From Psococerastis gibbosa (Eukaryota; Arthropoda; Insecta; Psocodea; Psocidae), in assembly GCA_963971405.1 (NCBI GenBank), contig OZ020485.1:28229921-28293920 (forward strand): a stretch of DNA of 64,000 bases. The letters run 5' to 3'. The first letter of the stretch is position 1. Every line of letters begins with the position of its first letter. The translations under genes and the position numbers were made by a program. Positions 18,931 to 30,798 of the stretch are shown piece by piece. The notes below the pieces were generated by a model, which searched no databases, was not told where the DNA came from, and saw only the letters and a program-made list of their open reading frames with translations.

Positions 18931-21300
18931 TACTCCCATGAAGTTGTCGGGGTGTTTTTTTTCGGATTTATCTCCACAGCCGATATAGTGTTTCAGCATC
19001 CTGTCTCCAGTGAATAGTGGTATAATGTAGGCGTAGATAAAGATGCCAACATAGGAAATCATCGACAATGATTCACCGTCGCAGAAATTGGCCTCTAAAA
19101 AGTTGCGGTATATGCTGTCACCAGTAGGAGAAATATTTTATACATTGTTACAAAGTCGCATAATCTGAATCCGTTGACAGATCTTGACAAAGTACGAATT
19201 AATAAACAAGAAGTGGATTAAATAAGAAAACAGGATAACCGGGATAAATAATAAACCTGGCAATGTGCCACCATGGCAGTTAAATTACAAATGCGTCAAT
19301 CATTCGCCCATGCAACTCAGACAGTTCATGTACACAAACTCTCAAAACAGATCAAAGCTCATGTAAAGCTCCACAACTTTTGTAATAATCTCGTCGTCAC
19401 AACGCCAAAAGACGGGCCACGGCTGAATGGGAAGATGAAAAAAAGCGGCTTATTTCTCGCAAGGAAAAAAGAGGCGTGCTGGCGACAGCACAATAGCTGC
19501 TTAGATGATTGACAAGGCGGCACGGGCTGCCAAGAATTCCGTCACTGGCGTGAAAATAACGCGAGTCGGGGCGTCTTCGATTTCCAATTGGTCTCGTCCC
19601 ACGAACTGCCTTGTAGGCCACCCCACCGTTGATGGTTCTCAATATCATAAGGGAAATGCCATTTACAAAAAAATTTCCTCTCAAGACATGTAGTTTGAAA
19701 CCTTCAACTTTGCTGAGTCTAGGGCATTTTTTTACCACTCAACTGCCAAGTAAAGTAATAGTTTTATTATTTCATATGCCCTGTCCCAAGTTCCCAACAT
19801 CGCTTGAAAAGTCAATCTCAGTAAAGAATACTAGAGAGGGCGGCACCGCTATATACCAATGCATGGCCGTGCAGTCCAGCATTCCTTATACCGAAACCCG
19901 GTAAAAAATAGGAAATCTGCTGTTCCTAAGAACGTACAGAACACAACTGGACGTGCTGTTAAAATGCCGCTTCTCTCCAATACGATCTACAATATACCTC
20001 AAAGAAGACATGGATGTATACATATTGTATACATACGATATATGCAGTCACCATACATCTATAAATAACAATGCAGTAGAAACAATATGCAGGGCACATT
20101 CTTGATGCGACGAAGTCGCGTAAAGGGGAAATGTAAGGCGAAATGAACTAATGTGAGTTGTAATGCATTGCAATATGCCAGATCTAATAGATGTTCGGGA
20201 CAACAGTGGGCGGTTTGTTTGTTAGAATTTAGCATCGTCTCGGGCCTCCACCCGCAGCAAGAAGTTGATAGCTACGTATATGTATGGGCGATCTGGTCTT
20301 GCCCACCCCTGATTTTTTTTTTATACCTTCATACGCAACTCATACGACAACACCCATCAAAAATAAGGTAGCTTCCTAGAACATAAGTGGTGTAGTACAA
20401 TATTTAATAATTCCTAATACTAGTAGTAGGCTTTAAGTCATAAACTACCGAACAAAAAATTGGGATCATGATAATAACGAAACTAATGACGATAGTCATT
20501 AAATGAAAATTAATGAAGAGACCTTTATCGAATTGCTTCCTGAATCCTGGGGAGGGAAGGAACAAACTTTTATTAACGCTATGAGAAAACAGTCCCCGAA
20601 GTCCTCTATCATCTCAGCAATAAAACTCTAATTAGAAGAATTAGAACTTGAAAAAAAAATTAAGCGAGCAGCACATTTCTCCATCTTCCCTTTTCTATAT
20701 CTTCTAACAGAGGCAGTTAACACTTAAGTTAATTACTTAACACCTTCACCAAGAGTTTTGTTAGTTCTTTACAAGTACATACGAACGGTTTCTTAGGGAA
20801 ACTGCTGCTGACGAACTTATCATAGAAAGGGAAATTGTTGTTTTCATTAGAGGAACTCGGAGCAGTGCTCGGTTTCAAAACCGCAAGAGGGGGAGAATGT
20901 GGTTTGGTTCCATATTAAGTTTCACAAATATGAGTAAGAATTTCTTTTGTGTTATTTCTGCTTGCGATGTTAGTTAGTTTGAAAGGTTTCCGTACTTTCA
21001 GTTTGCAGAGTAAGTATACGGTATTGTGTAAGTGGTGGGGGTAATATAACCAGCAGGCGTAGCACGAACTGAAAGGGATTATTTGTAAAGGGATAGTGCT
21101 AAATAATCCTGGTGCAGTATACATATTAAGATTTAATTAGGCCTAAGCACTGACAGTGCCGTAGAGGGAATAACTAGCTTTGGGGAGGAGGAGGGGGTGG
21201 GACCACCCCGGTAAAAAATCTGAAAAGAAGGAAGTAAACCTCATATATGTATAACTTGATTTATTTAAAATACTAGTCTCTTCTAACTTTCTAACTTCTA
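18931..21300. other. Gene-free stretch with unassigned open frames
   Basis: Open frames overlap on both strands at 19273-19904, the longest 113 codons on the minus strand. None resembles a known protein, and the mutual overlap argues for chance. GCATGGCCGTGCAGTCCAGC near 19860 weakly resembles segments at 50461 and, inverted, about 37880-37915. Confidence 0.4.
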
Positions 21301-21305
21301 TTTCG

Positions 21306-21505
21306 TTTTTTTTTTTTTTTTTTTTAATAAAAGGTTAAATCGCGTACAAATAGGCCTAGCAATTTAATGAAAGTATCCGATTGACCTCTTCAATCGCCTC
21401 CCTAAGGCACCTAATAGGTACTTGTGTCGAGTTACAATACGTCTCCGAACGCAAGGTGTGTAGATACTCGCACAAGTGCAAGCACACTACCATCTTGCCA
21501 CCAAA
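21306..21505 (-). mobile_element. SINE family 1, full-length copy (inverted)
   Basis: The poly-T at 21306-21325 is its poly-A tail. The tail motif (ATTGACCTCTTCAATCGCC on the plus strand), the CGTCTCCGAACGC B-box region and the CAAGCACACTACCATCTTG A-box end follow. The open frame across it on the minus strand is incidental. Confidence 0.75.
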
Positions 21506-22239
21506 TATTATGAACCATATGAAATAGGAGATGACGCGCAGAGCAGGGGGGGGGGGGAGGTCCGCGGTTTCTACCGGGGAAGCAAATTGAAAATATAGCT
21601 GGAAAATTGACGTTTCGTTTAGCATTTACGGCTTAAGGCCCGTTTGTAAAAGGCGCGGTTGTGGAAACGGGACTGGCATGAGATAAACATAAGAATGCTT
21701 GCAGTTTGTTTATTTACATAGATAGTAGTCTCTTTTTGGGAGAAGTTTCACAAGGTTTTTAAGAAGGATACACTTTGCCAAATGTAAACAAGGAATGGCA
21801 AGCTTATGTTTATTTTATATCAGACCCGCTCCCTCAACCGCCTGCTATAAATCGTTTATTTTATGGTAGAAAATGTAATCGGTAATTTTTAGAAAAATAT
21901 TGTTATAGTGTAACACATGTTGGGATCATGTTAATGGGTTAAATCAGGGGCAGATAAAATTTGTCATTGTCAACCCATTTGATTGTTATTAATTGTTACA
22001 TGTTACATCTATTAAGCAAGGGGGAAAAAAGTAGGCCATGTCAGTTTCTATCTTTAATTTATTTATTTAGATAAGTACGAAAGGACAATTTAAATGTAAA
22101 ATTTATTAATATTTGAATTAAACTATCATTTTGGCAGATTAGTGCATTGAATTTAGAATTCAAATATAACTATATACTAACTCTACCCGAATTATGATAC
22201 AAAGATGACAAAATCACTGGGAGAATCCGGAATTTTCAC

Positions 22240-22575
22240 ATAATAAACTTAGGGCCATCAAACCTCATGTAGGGAAAGACATAGGGCTGACATAAGCCTT
22301 AGCCGCATGGAGGAAGTATTAATAACACGACTGCTTATTGGGCACACGAGGCTGACCCATGGGCACTTGATGACGGGTTCCCCACCCCCCATGTGTCCAA
22401 CCTGTCAGGTACTACTTGATGTACAACACCTGCTCCTTGTCTGTTCTACGTATGCTTCCTACCGCACCTTCCCTAGTAACTCCTCTATGAGCGATATTCT
22501 TACTGATGCAGCTACTTTACGCCAACACACGCTCCCATTTCTGTTCCAGTCCACTATCTATAAAAATCTGTGAAA
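22240..22575 (+). pseudogene. Jockey/I-like LINE fragment: C-terminal end after RNase H
   Basis: The frame reads VLITRLLIGHTRLTHGHLM, then a CPTCQVLLDVQHLLLVCSTY zinc-finger-like segment (CX2C-X8-H-X4-C), which ends many Jockey- and I-type polyproteins. Just upstream, LRAIKPHVGKDIGLT is in another frame, so the copy carries a frameshift and a stop. It ends at a poly-A tail (about 22590-22606). It is 5'-truncated and inactive. Confidence 0.85.
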
Positions 22576-23089
22576 ACCCTTAATCCATTAAAAAAAAAAA
22601 AAAAAATCGAACAAATAGACAAGGGCAAACTGTTGTAGACGGTACCTGGGCAACTCGTTGCCCAGCGCGCTTATAGCAGTTTGCCGAAAAAAACAATAGT
22701 GCACACTACACCAACCCCATTAAAAACTATAGCATTGCAACACTTAAACATACAACGCGTAAGCCCCGAAGGGCGTTACGTTATGATTAAAAAATAAAAA
22801 ATAAAAATAAAATTTAATTTTTAAATGATAATTTTAAAAGATTTTGTAACGGGGGGAGGGTCTATTTTTTTAATAATAATTTTAGTTTTAGTAGGAGTAG
22901 CCTATCCCATGATAACAAGCATATTACACTGTTATCGGATAGTTTAAAAACTTTTCAGTTCAATACGCCTACAGGCTTGGTCGAAGGTTTTGCTCATTAG
23001 GAAGACAGGCATTATTTTCAATGGTTCTGATGATTGACCATATTGACAACATGAAAATATTTAGGAATTTAATGGTGAATGCATGGAAT

Positions 23090-23251
23090 CATGGCCGTGC
23101 CCAGGGGGGTGGTCCATGGGGTCCCCGCCTGAAATAAATTTTTGTAAGTAAACCTGTATGGTTTGACGAATTTATCCATTAATTCATTAATAAATTACAT
23201 AATTTTTTTTTGCCCCCCCCCCCCGAAATCAAAAACCTGGACACGGCCTTG
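23090..23251. mobile_element. hAT-like MITE, family H2, copy 1
   Basis: This 162-bp element has ends CATGGCCGTGCCCAGG and inverted CAAGGCCGTGTCCAGG. A perfect 8-bp duplication CATGGAAT lies at 23082-23089 and 23252-23259. It contains G and C runs near the two ends. Confidence 0.9.
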
Positions 23252-24835
23252 CATGGAATGCATTAAACCACAGTTTCATCATCCATGACACCTACAGAGA
23301 GACTACAGTACTATATTTTGCTGGGCTACTAGTGCAATATATTCCATACATTCCATAGAATAATTGAATCCGTCACAGCCCATAGGAGATCAATCGAATT
23401 GAAAATTTGATATTTCACGGTGTCTTATATATAAGTTACAATGAACCATAAACAGACCAAACATTCTTGAACAATAAAACGCATAAATTAAATCATGAAG
23501 CTCAATAAAATGTTGACAATTCAGTGAAATTTAGGATCAATATAGCCTAAGCAATCTAGTAAGTGGTGGCCATAATGCATATTTGAGCGGTTTGTATAAT
23601 AAAAGCAAGGCTGTAAAACTTTTACAGCCGAATAATTCCCACAAGTAACTGAAGGGACCCCCTGCCCATAAACCAGTACCAAAATTACGAATTTAAGGGG
23701 TCAGGAGAAGGGGTTGCTTTGAGGTTTCTATACGGGCGGAATATGCAATTGTATTGTATTTACGAGTGAGTCCAATTTCGGGTCTACGGAAAACCCCCAA
23801 GTGGATTTGCTCCTCCCCGACATTGGCCTACTAGTATAATCTTTCATTCTTAGTCTTTATGCTCTTTAGTTGCAGGGCCGTAGGTATGAGTTTCTAATTA
23901 CCTTAAGCATTATGGAATGGTACATTATTAACATTATGAAACGAAAATCTTACAGTAATTAAGCTACAATTTTATAATTAGGCGCTTATGGTAATTGTTA
24001 TAGGTTGGTCTGCCCAACGTTAAAAATCTGAAATACTTTTAAAATTTAGACAGATGTGCTTCGTGGTCGTAGAGAGAGGGGGCAGGGGATCAATTTACTC
24101 CCCCCCTCCCGGAATTTTTCGTAATAATATCGGTGAATGTACTGAAAATTACTGCCATTAACTCCCGTATATACTACCGCAACTATATTGTTCATTCCTG
24201 TTGAGTTTTTTATTTATTTATTAACGTGTAATTACAATTGAAGCGCTTAGAAGCGAAGGGGTACATGTGGCATTTTTTGTGTTTTGAAGTTAAGTGCACT
24301 GTATTATGCTGTTACTCTAGCTGCTCTTTATCATAAAACCCAGCAGGAACATCTGGAGCTGCCATTTTGACAATGTTAGAATTAAAAACCTTTACAATTT
24401 CAATTGAGTTACGAACTTTAGCCTCAATTATCTTTAATGTTTATTTTTGTCCCTTACACTCCTCTAGGCGCATCAATTATGTTACTCTTAGAAACCTGAT
24501 ACCTTTTGCTTGTCTGTAAGTTGGAGAATGTCATCACAGGTATTTTAACTACAAACCATTTTCATAGTTGGGAAAAAATTCCTAATTTTTAAGAAATTAT
24601 TTTTCCACAAATAATTCAATTAATATTTTAGCAATTATTTCAACGGTTTCAAAAAATTTGGTGGGCAGCGAAAGTACACCTCCCTAGTTTTCTCTGAAAT
24701 GAGGTTCATTTGTATAGTCATTTTGAAGATGGCTGCACCAGTTGATAAGATATCAAAGCGTTGATTTTTCCATAAGCCTCAATAATTTTTCCTCTTTTTC
24801 GTGAAATTAATGTTTTACCTCTTAGGTCACTTTAC

Positions 24836-25102
24836 GTGTATAAAGTGCTGGGTGTTTTTTACCAATCCTCCGGGAACAGACCTATTGTACCCGCAAACGA
24901 TAGCAGAACCCAACGTGTAGAGTCGTTTGTGCCACCTACGCCCAAAATGGAATTTTTCAAAAAAACGTTTTTATATATAGGGCCACTTGAATACAATAAA
25001 CTTTCTCTAGAACTTCGTGGCGCTCCTACACGCAAAATATTTCAAAACAAGGTGAAACATGCAATACTACAAAAAGACCCAGCACTTTGGAACTTCTAAT
25101 AA
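24836..25102 (+). pseudogene. CR1/Jockey-like LINE fragment: C-terminal tail of ORF2
   Basis: An 87-codon open frame contains VPPTPKMEFFKKTFLYIGPL and YNKLSLELRGAPTRKIFQNK. These match the typical end of CR1/L2/Jockey-class polyproteins (a TEFFKRSFSYxGxxLWNSLP..R-like pattern). No RT motif precedes it. The AT-rich stretch after it to about 25450 may be its 3' UTR. Assignment is by pattern only. Confidence 0.65.
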
Positions 25103-26424
25103 CATGCCTCTCAACATACCATCTCTATACCAAATGGATCTGTACTTATACATATTACTACTTTAAATTTTTAGTTCTTATATTGTTATCGGCACCTTGC
25201 CTCCACGTGCAAATTGGCTGCACAATGGCAAGGGACCCAAAAAGAAAAATGTATTATCTAAATTTATGTAACTGAATTTATTTTGGGAATTACACTATTA
25301 TTATTGTTATATATTAAAATTATTTTATTTACGGTATGTATTATTTTAAAGTGATATTTTTCTCTAAATCATGGAAAATGTATTTATTAAATTAAATGCA
25401 GCGCAATAAGGTTCAGACATAGCTAAAATATTTAAAAAAAAAATATTAAAAGAATTAATTAGAAGCTAAGAACTTAGTATTCACATGCAAACGGCGGCCA
25501 TTTTGAATAATATGGATATCTTATTGTCGGCAGCGAACCTAGTGACGAAAATTGTGACTACAGAACCTCATTGCAAGTGCCACTGGAGATAAAACGTGCG
25601 TAAAATACCATTTAAATCGTAGATTACCAACGGTAATTAACGACAAGGACAGAGGACAGATTTCCTTAACCTACTTTAAAATCTTAATTATCGTATCATT
25701 ATGCATTGATGTTTTTTTTTGAAAAATCATATTCACTTGGTAGGTACGTTTTCCAGTGCGATTTGCAAAATGAGCGAAGAAAATAAGCTAAAGCAAAGCC
25801 AGGCACGATTAAACTATGACCATTAATCAATGAAGCGTCTGACAAGTTACAACCATTAATAAAATACAACGTTTACACGCTACTTACGACACAAAATTAG
25901 TAAAAATATCACGTGGTGGTAAAGAATTTCACTCGCGACAGCAACAAGTGCCCGCCAAGCCAGCACTGCCTTCTGCCGGAGAAAAGGCAAAGTTGTGGGG
26001 CTCAGCAGCACTTAGTTCGAAACCCACCGCTAGGCTTCAGCACTGACTGGGGATTAAGGGAGACAGCGATTGAAAGGAATCGAGCTTTCCGGCTCGAAAA
26101 CCAATTAAAGGCAAGTAAGGGGGGAGAGTGTGAAATGACGGTTGATCTCTCGGGAGAGTGGGTTGAGTACCGTATGCTCCAAATTTCAAGAATTTCCTCA
26201 AGGGTGAAAATTCTTTTTTTCAATGTAGGCCCACCTAAAATATTGAATTTTACCTACAAAAGGTATCGAATTTTATAAGAAAGTTCAGGTAATTGAGATG
26301 TTTGACTTCCTGTTTGACTTCCTTCTAACCAATTTTGGTTTGGCCATTATTTACCGGGAGAGTTAGTCTCAAATATTAATCAACTCAACAACATGAATGT
26401 TGTCTAGGGTTGACAATTAAATAA

Positions 26425-26625
26425 ATAATGAGTTTTGGTCTATCACTAAGCTGACCTAGCGGAGTTAAGGCTATAAACCCCTCCCTCTCTTGCCCTCAAC
26501 TAGGAAGGCCCAGGGCCGCTTGCTTTACATACCCTCCAAAGCATGGCCTGAAAATGTTGGAAGTGTGGGACTAGAACCAACTACCTTCCGGGTGAGAGCC
26601 GAGTCCGTTCCACTATTCTAAAGGT
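26425..26625 (-). mobile_element. SINE family 2, near-full-length copy (inverted)
   Basis: Read on the minus strand it runs from the tRNA-like head (GGAACGGACTCGGCTCTCAC, then GTTGGTTCTAGTCCCACACT) through TTTCAGGCCATGCTTTGGAG to GCTAGGTCAGC. The tRNA B box is slightly diverged. Confidence 0.75.
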
Positions 26626-26682
26626 CCTGACAATTTCAACTGTCCAAAATGTTGCCCATTTCTCAAAAAATAAGTAGGCTAC

Positions 26683-26840
26683 TTTTTTTTCCTTTAAAAA
26701 AGGTAAATAAATCACAAACAAACGACATAATGAATGCATCCGATTGACCTCATGAGCCACCTCTGTAGGTTAGTACCCCTGTTGACTGTTGAGTTACGAC
26801 ACGTCTCCGATTGCATGGCGTGTATAGACTCGCCATCGAA
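26683..26840 (-). mobile_element. SINE family 1, copy missing its 5' end (inverted)
   Basis: On the plus strand it reads from a T-rich tail through CCGATTGACCTCATGAGCC and GGTTAGTACCCCTGTTG to ACACGTCTCCGATTGCATGG. The A-box end is diverged or lost after 26835. Confidence 0.7.
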
Positions 26841-27113
26841 GTAGATGGTAATAAAAATGTCAAGATTGGGACTGGGTACGGTTTGATCGAGAATCCTTCT
26901 TCTAGGGAAGCAGGCATTCAGGGTTTGTTACTTTGTTACAGATTGCCTCAATTGGTACTTGGTAGAGGACTGCTCTAAATATAAACATAGAGGGTTAGTG
27001 ATGTGCGCAACTGGAGGAACAAGGCAGCTTTGAGAGATGAATGTTTACCGGAAGCTGTTGGAGCGGCAAAGGTTCTCCAACTGTTGCAGTGCCACAGTGA
27101 TGATGATGAGCAT

Positions 27114-27275
27114 CATGGCCGTGCCCAGCTTTCTGTTTGGGAGGGGGTCTAATTTTTTAAAATCTTATTTCATTAAATGAAAGACGTCCATTCTATCCAG
27201 TGTAAAGCCCTTTTATTTCGGAGGGGGTCCGGACCCCTTTGGACCAGTTGGACCACCTCCCTGGGCCCGGCATTG
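27114..27275. mobile_element. hAT-like MITE, family H2, copy 2
   Basis: This is also 162 bp, with end CATGGCCGTGCCCAGC and inverted CAATGCCGGGCCCAGG. The flanking octamers are ATGAGCAT (27106-27113) and ATGATCAT (27276-27283), one mismatch. It sits beside a GAT/ATC-rich simple tract. Confidence 0.85.
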
Positions 27276-27887
27276 ATGATCATCATCATGATTATGATCA
27301 TCAAAATGGTGGTTGTTATCTACTATAGCTCCTATTAGGCTACGCTAAATAGCGGGAGCGGTATAAATTTTAAACAGCCAAACTTTCCAAACCGCAAGCG
27401 TTGAGAATCTCCGCTGCTGCAAATAAGGGCGAAACGTAGGGGCGTTTATTATGTTAAATAGACTCATTATCGGAGATTCCAGGGGTTACCCCGAAGCGGG
27501 GACAGCCCGCCCTTTGGGATTTTCGAAAACTCCAACGTTAACTTTTGTCTCCCTCTTCAATAAGAGAAGGTCTGTCATGAATTAGAAGTGAGGCACTTTA
27601 TGAAATTTTACATTTCAATTGCTTTTATAACTAATCAAAAAGTTGCAAGTGGCGAAAATAAAGTGGTTGGGATTACTCTTCAAGGGTTTCATTTTATTAG
27701 CAGATTTCAAATTTTGCAATTTGTCAACGAGCTACCTTTTGTTGGGTTAATTAGGATGTAATGTACAAAGAACATATAATGAAAATACAATATTTACAGC
27801 AATTGACATGAATATTCTCAGTTAAACTGCTGCCTCCGATGAATTAAAGGGACATGACGCTCGACGATTAGTTAGTATGACCAATAC

Positions 27888-28036
27888 TTCTTCTTCTAGT
27901 AGCTCTGCAGCCCTTGATGACATTTGGTCTGCTCGGCAACACTCCTCCAGTCATCTCGGTTTTGTACAACGCTCCACCATCTACGGACTCCCAACTCGCG
28001 AAGGTCAGTTTCCAACTCATCTCATCATTTCGAGGA
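27888..28036 (-). pseudogene. RTE-like LINE 3' end, same family as 32289
   Basis: The reverse complement encodes LETDLRELG-like, RRWWSVVQNRDDW-like residues and ends in a GAAGAAGAAG tail, as does the copy at 32289-32550. The frame is broken, and only the last 150 bp of the element are present. Confidence 0.75.
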
Positions 28037-28697
28037 AGTTAGCATGACCATCAATACAGCCTATTATGAGAAATTCGTAACATAAAGGATAAGGACAGTA
28101 TTTAAAGGATATTTTAAATAATTTGCTTAAATGAAATGCCAACTGCACCTTAAAATGTATGTATGTATGTATGTAATTGTAGGCCTAATTATGAAATGAA
28201 ATGAAAACGACTTTATTGCAAATGAACAAAAGGCGAACAATAAGACTATAAAGTCTCGTTTACAAGCTAACCTTAAAAACTAAAACATATAGTTATTAAT
28301 AAATGGTTACAATTAAATTGAGAAGAAAAGAAAGAGAGGAAGAGTGAAAAAAAGAAGGATAAAATATCTACGGGGGGGGGGGGAATGGGGGGAATGTAAT
28401 TATTGTAATATTACATGAATTTTATTTATGTATTTATCTACAGGTGCATTGATTTAAGTTTTTGTATGCACTAGCTGCAGCGCTATAATATGCGTATTCC
28501 ACGCATAGTATCAATATAATACGAAAGAAGGAAATTGTCTATATTTTTCATATGGACGAAATTTGGACATTTCGGCCCACACTTTTACAATTAACCCATA
28601 ATAAAACTCAAAATGAGCTAGGAAATACGATACAACTGCATCAAATCATTGAGAGAGTTACTCCAGTGACTTTGCAGAAGTAATACATTACAAATAA

Positions 28698-28855
28698 GCC
28701 AGTTGGTAGCGTGCTTGTACGTGTACAAGTCTCTACATGCTATACGATCGGAGACGTGTCGTGACTCAACACGGGTACTAACCTACAGAGGCGACTAAAG
28801 AGGTCAATCGGAAACATCCATTAAATAATTTGTTTGTGATTAACTTTAAAAAAAA
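28698..28855 (+). mobile_element. SINE family 1, near-full-length copy
   Basis: It begins at GTTGGTAGCGTGCTTGTAC, contains ACGATCGGAGACGTGTCG and ends in AACTTTAAAAAAAAAA. It matches the copy at 53575 closely over its length. Confidence 0.8.
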
Positions 28856-28890
28856 AATCATTTATTCCACAAAATTAAATTTATATTTTA

Positions 28891-28925
28891 ACAGCTGTTT
28901 CGGTGGTCGACACCATCGTCAGACC
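28891..28925 (-). ncRNA. Hammerhead-like core motif (partial)
   Basis: The minus strand reads CTGACGA, then a small hairpin (GGTG-TCGAC-CACC), then GAAA and the palindrome ACAGCTGT. CUGANGA, stem II and GAAA are the hammerhead ribozyme core. ACAGCUGU could form stem III only between two copies. No pairing for stem I was found, and one extra U precedes stem II. Hammerhead motifs are known in Penelope-like retroelements, so this may be a remnant of one. Catalysis is doubtful. Confidence 0.3.
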
Positions 28926-30059
28926 TTGTGCAATTAATGCAAAGTTGTTTTATAATTTTATTCTTAGTTGCAATTAAATCACCCCTGGCAGTACAGCACG
29001 TCGCAGGTTGCGATTATACGTAGGTTGATGTACCCCAAAGACTCAAAATGTCCGCCAGACAAAGTTGTTACACCGAAAGATACAACTCGGTTACTATTGT
29101 CTGGAAAGGAGATAAGGGTGAGGGGTGAAGCAGTAGATTGTTATTGGCGTTATTTGCATGACTGCTTTGTTGTCGTTAGATACGATAGAAGATTTCGAAT
29201 TGCAACTCCTGGGAAACCATCACCTCCCACCAAGTGTCGTGTACTCCTCGAAAGCTTTTGACTCTCGACGGTCTTTGACCGACTGTTTCCAGAGTTAACA
29301 GACTTCCTGTCTGGTAGTTTTCCTATAAATGAAAATTGCTTTTTCAAAATTCCAGCAGCATGAAATCGACTTTGATTTGAAAGCTTCTGTTTTGTATGAG
29401 ATTTTCAAAGACAAGGGGTTTGACTAAAACAATGGTAGGGTACAAGTTCTGCGTAGATTTCTATTTTGTATTCTCTTATTTATGAAAGTGTAGCATTACT
29501 GCTACTGTTGAATAACTGACTCCATATGCTTGTATAGATTAATATTCTGTATACTGACCACCGGCACAAGACACTAGAAGAACTAACTGCCCCGGGTTCC
29601 TCCCTGGAGTGAGCGTTGGTAGCATGGAAAAGGATATATCGTACGTATGTACGCGAGAACCCAACAAAATTAACAAAATACCTTGCCCCATGTCATCACA
29701 GGGGCAAACAATAGCAAAGGGAGGGAACCTTTAGTCGTTCTGGATAAAACCAGAAAATGAGTAGGTATGATAACTAACAAAAATAAAATACAAATAAATA
29801 AATAAAGCTGTGGCACGAAAACCCATTCAATCAGGACTGGCAGGGGATCATCTTTAATGATCACGGCCCTATTTGAGATGTTATGGTCAGCGAAGTACCC
29901 GGCAAACGCATTTTCCCCTAAGTAAGGTACCTAGGTCCGGCGGAAAATTTCGCTTTTTATATCGAGTCTCGAATCTTCATTTTATAATGCAGGTCTCAGC
30001 TCACTAGATTATACTGGTGCCAACTTGTAAAAGCACATGCCTATTTATATACATACAGT

Positions 30060-30251
30060 TATACAGGATTTAATTGGGGGGGGGGGGGGCAAGAATTTAT
30101 TTTTTTATTTTTTTTATTTTTATAAATGATAGATACATCCATTGTGATTTTAATAATTTTAGCTAAAACGGTTACATTATTTATTATTATTTTGTATCAA
30201 ATTTAGGGGGGCCATGACCCTCTTGCCCCCCCCCCCTTGGGTACGGGCCTG
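30060..30251. mobile_element. Probable hAT-like MITE with a decayed left end
   Basis: The octamer CATACAGT flanks this 192-bp stretch exactly (30052-30059 and 30252-30259). The right end, read inward, is CAGGCCCGTACCCAAGG, a hAT-type terminus. The left end (TATACAGGATTTAATTGGGG) only weakly resembles it. G and C runs lie just inside both ends. Confidence 0.55.
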
Positions 30252-30259
30252 CATACAGT

Positions 30260-30462
30260 ATAAATAAATAAATAATGACTTCTTGTTGTATTTAAAAGCC
30301 AACCTAGTGGAGTTGGGGATATAATTACAGGCTCTCTTACACTCACCTCTTACGCCACCTGCTTCACATTCCCTCCGAAACATGGCCAGAAAATGTAGCA
30401 AGTGTGGGACTGGAAATAAACTTTTAGGTGAAAGTCGGAGTCCGTACCACTACTCTACAAGA
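30260..30462 (-). mobile_element. SINE family 2, full-length copy with TTTA tail (inverted)
   Basis: On the minus strand the head GTAGAGTAGTGGTACGGACT leads to CCAGTCCCACACTTGC, then TTTTCTGGCCATGTTTCGG, CCACTAGGTTGGC and a (TTTA)n tail. An (AAGA)n microsatellite abuts its head at 30461-30482. Confidence 0.8.
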
Positions 30463-30484
30463 AAGAAAGAAAGAAAGAAAGAAA
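30461..30484. repeat. (AAGA)n microsatellite
   Basis: Six units of AAGA at the head of an inverted SINE family 2 copy. Confidence 0.9.
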
Positions 30485-30542
30485 ATTGCCAATTCATAAT
30501 TAACCCGTATATTATATAGGCCTATTTGTATTGTATAGTGTG

Positions 30543-30798
30543 CAGGTGCGGATCTAGAATGAGACCAAAGAGGGGGCTAAGATTAAATTTAGATTTTTTT
30601 TTTTTTAACTATGGCTGAAATATTGGGGTTTTACGCATTTTCAGAGCAATAAGGGTTCTATATTATATAGGTACTTAATACAGTCGAGCACAAGGGGGGC
30701 CCGGGGAGAAAATTTGTGAAAAATAGGACTGAAATATTGTGGTTTTGCGCATCTTGAGGACCCTAATGCCCCCCCCCCCCCCCGTAGATCCGCGCCTG
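30543..30798 (-). mobile_element. hAT-like MITE, family H1, copy 3 (inverted)
   Basis: This 256-bp element is in the opposite orientation to the other two H1 copies. Its ends are CAGGTGCGGATCTA and an inverted CAGGCGCGGATCTA. The flanking 8-mers ATAGTGTG (30535-30542) and ATAGTATG (30799-30806) differ at one base, which fits an older insertion. A poly-C run lies near the right end. Confidence 0.9.

Noticed and set aside
19397..19738. A 113-codon minus-strand frame overlapping plus-strand frames
   Set aside because: No motif, no splice signals and no similarity I can name; overlapping frames on both strands suggest chance.
28968..29261. A 97-codon plus-strand frame near the hammerhead-like motif as a Penelope-like ORF
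   Set aside because: No RT or GIY-YIG motif is visible, so it is not called coding.
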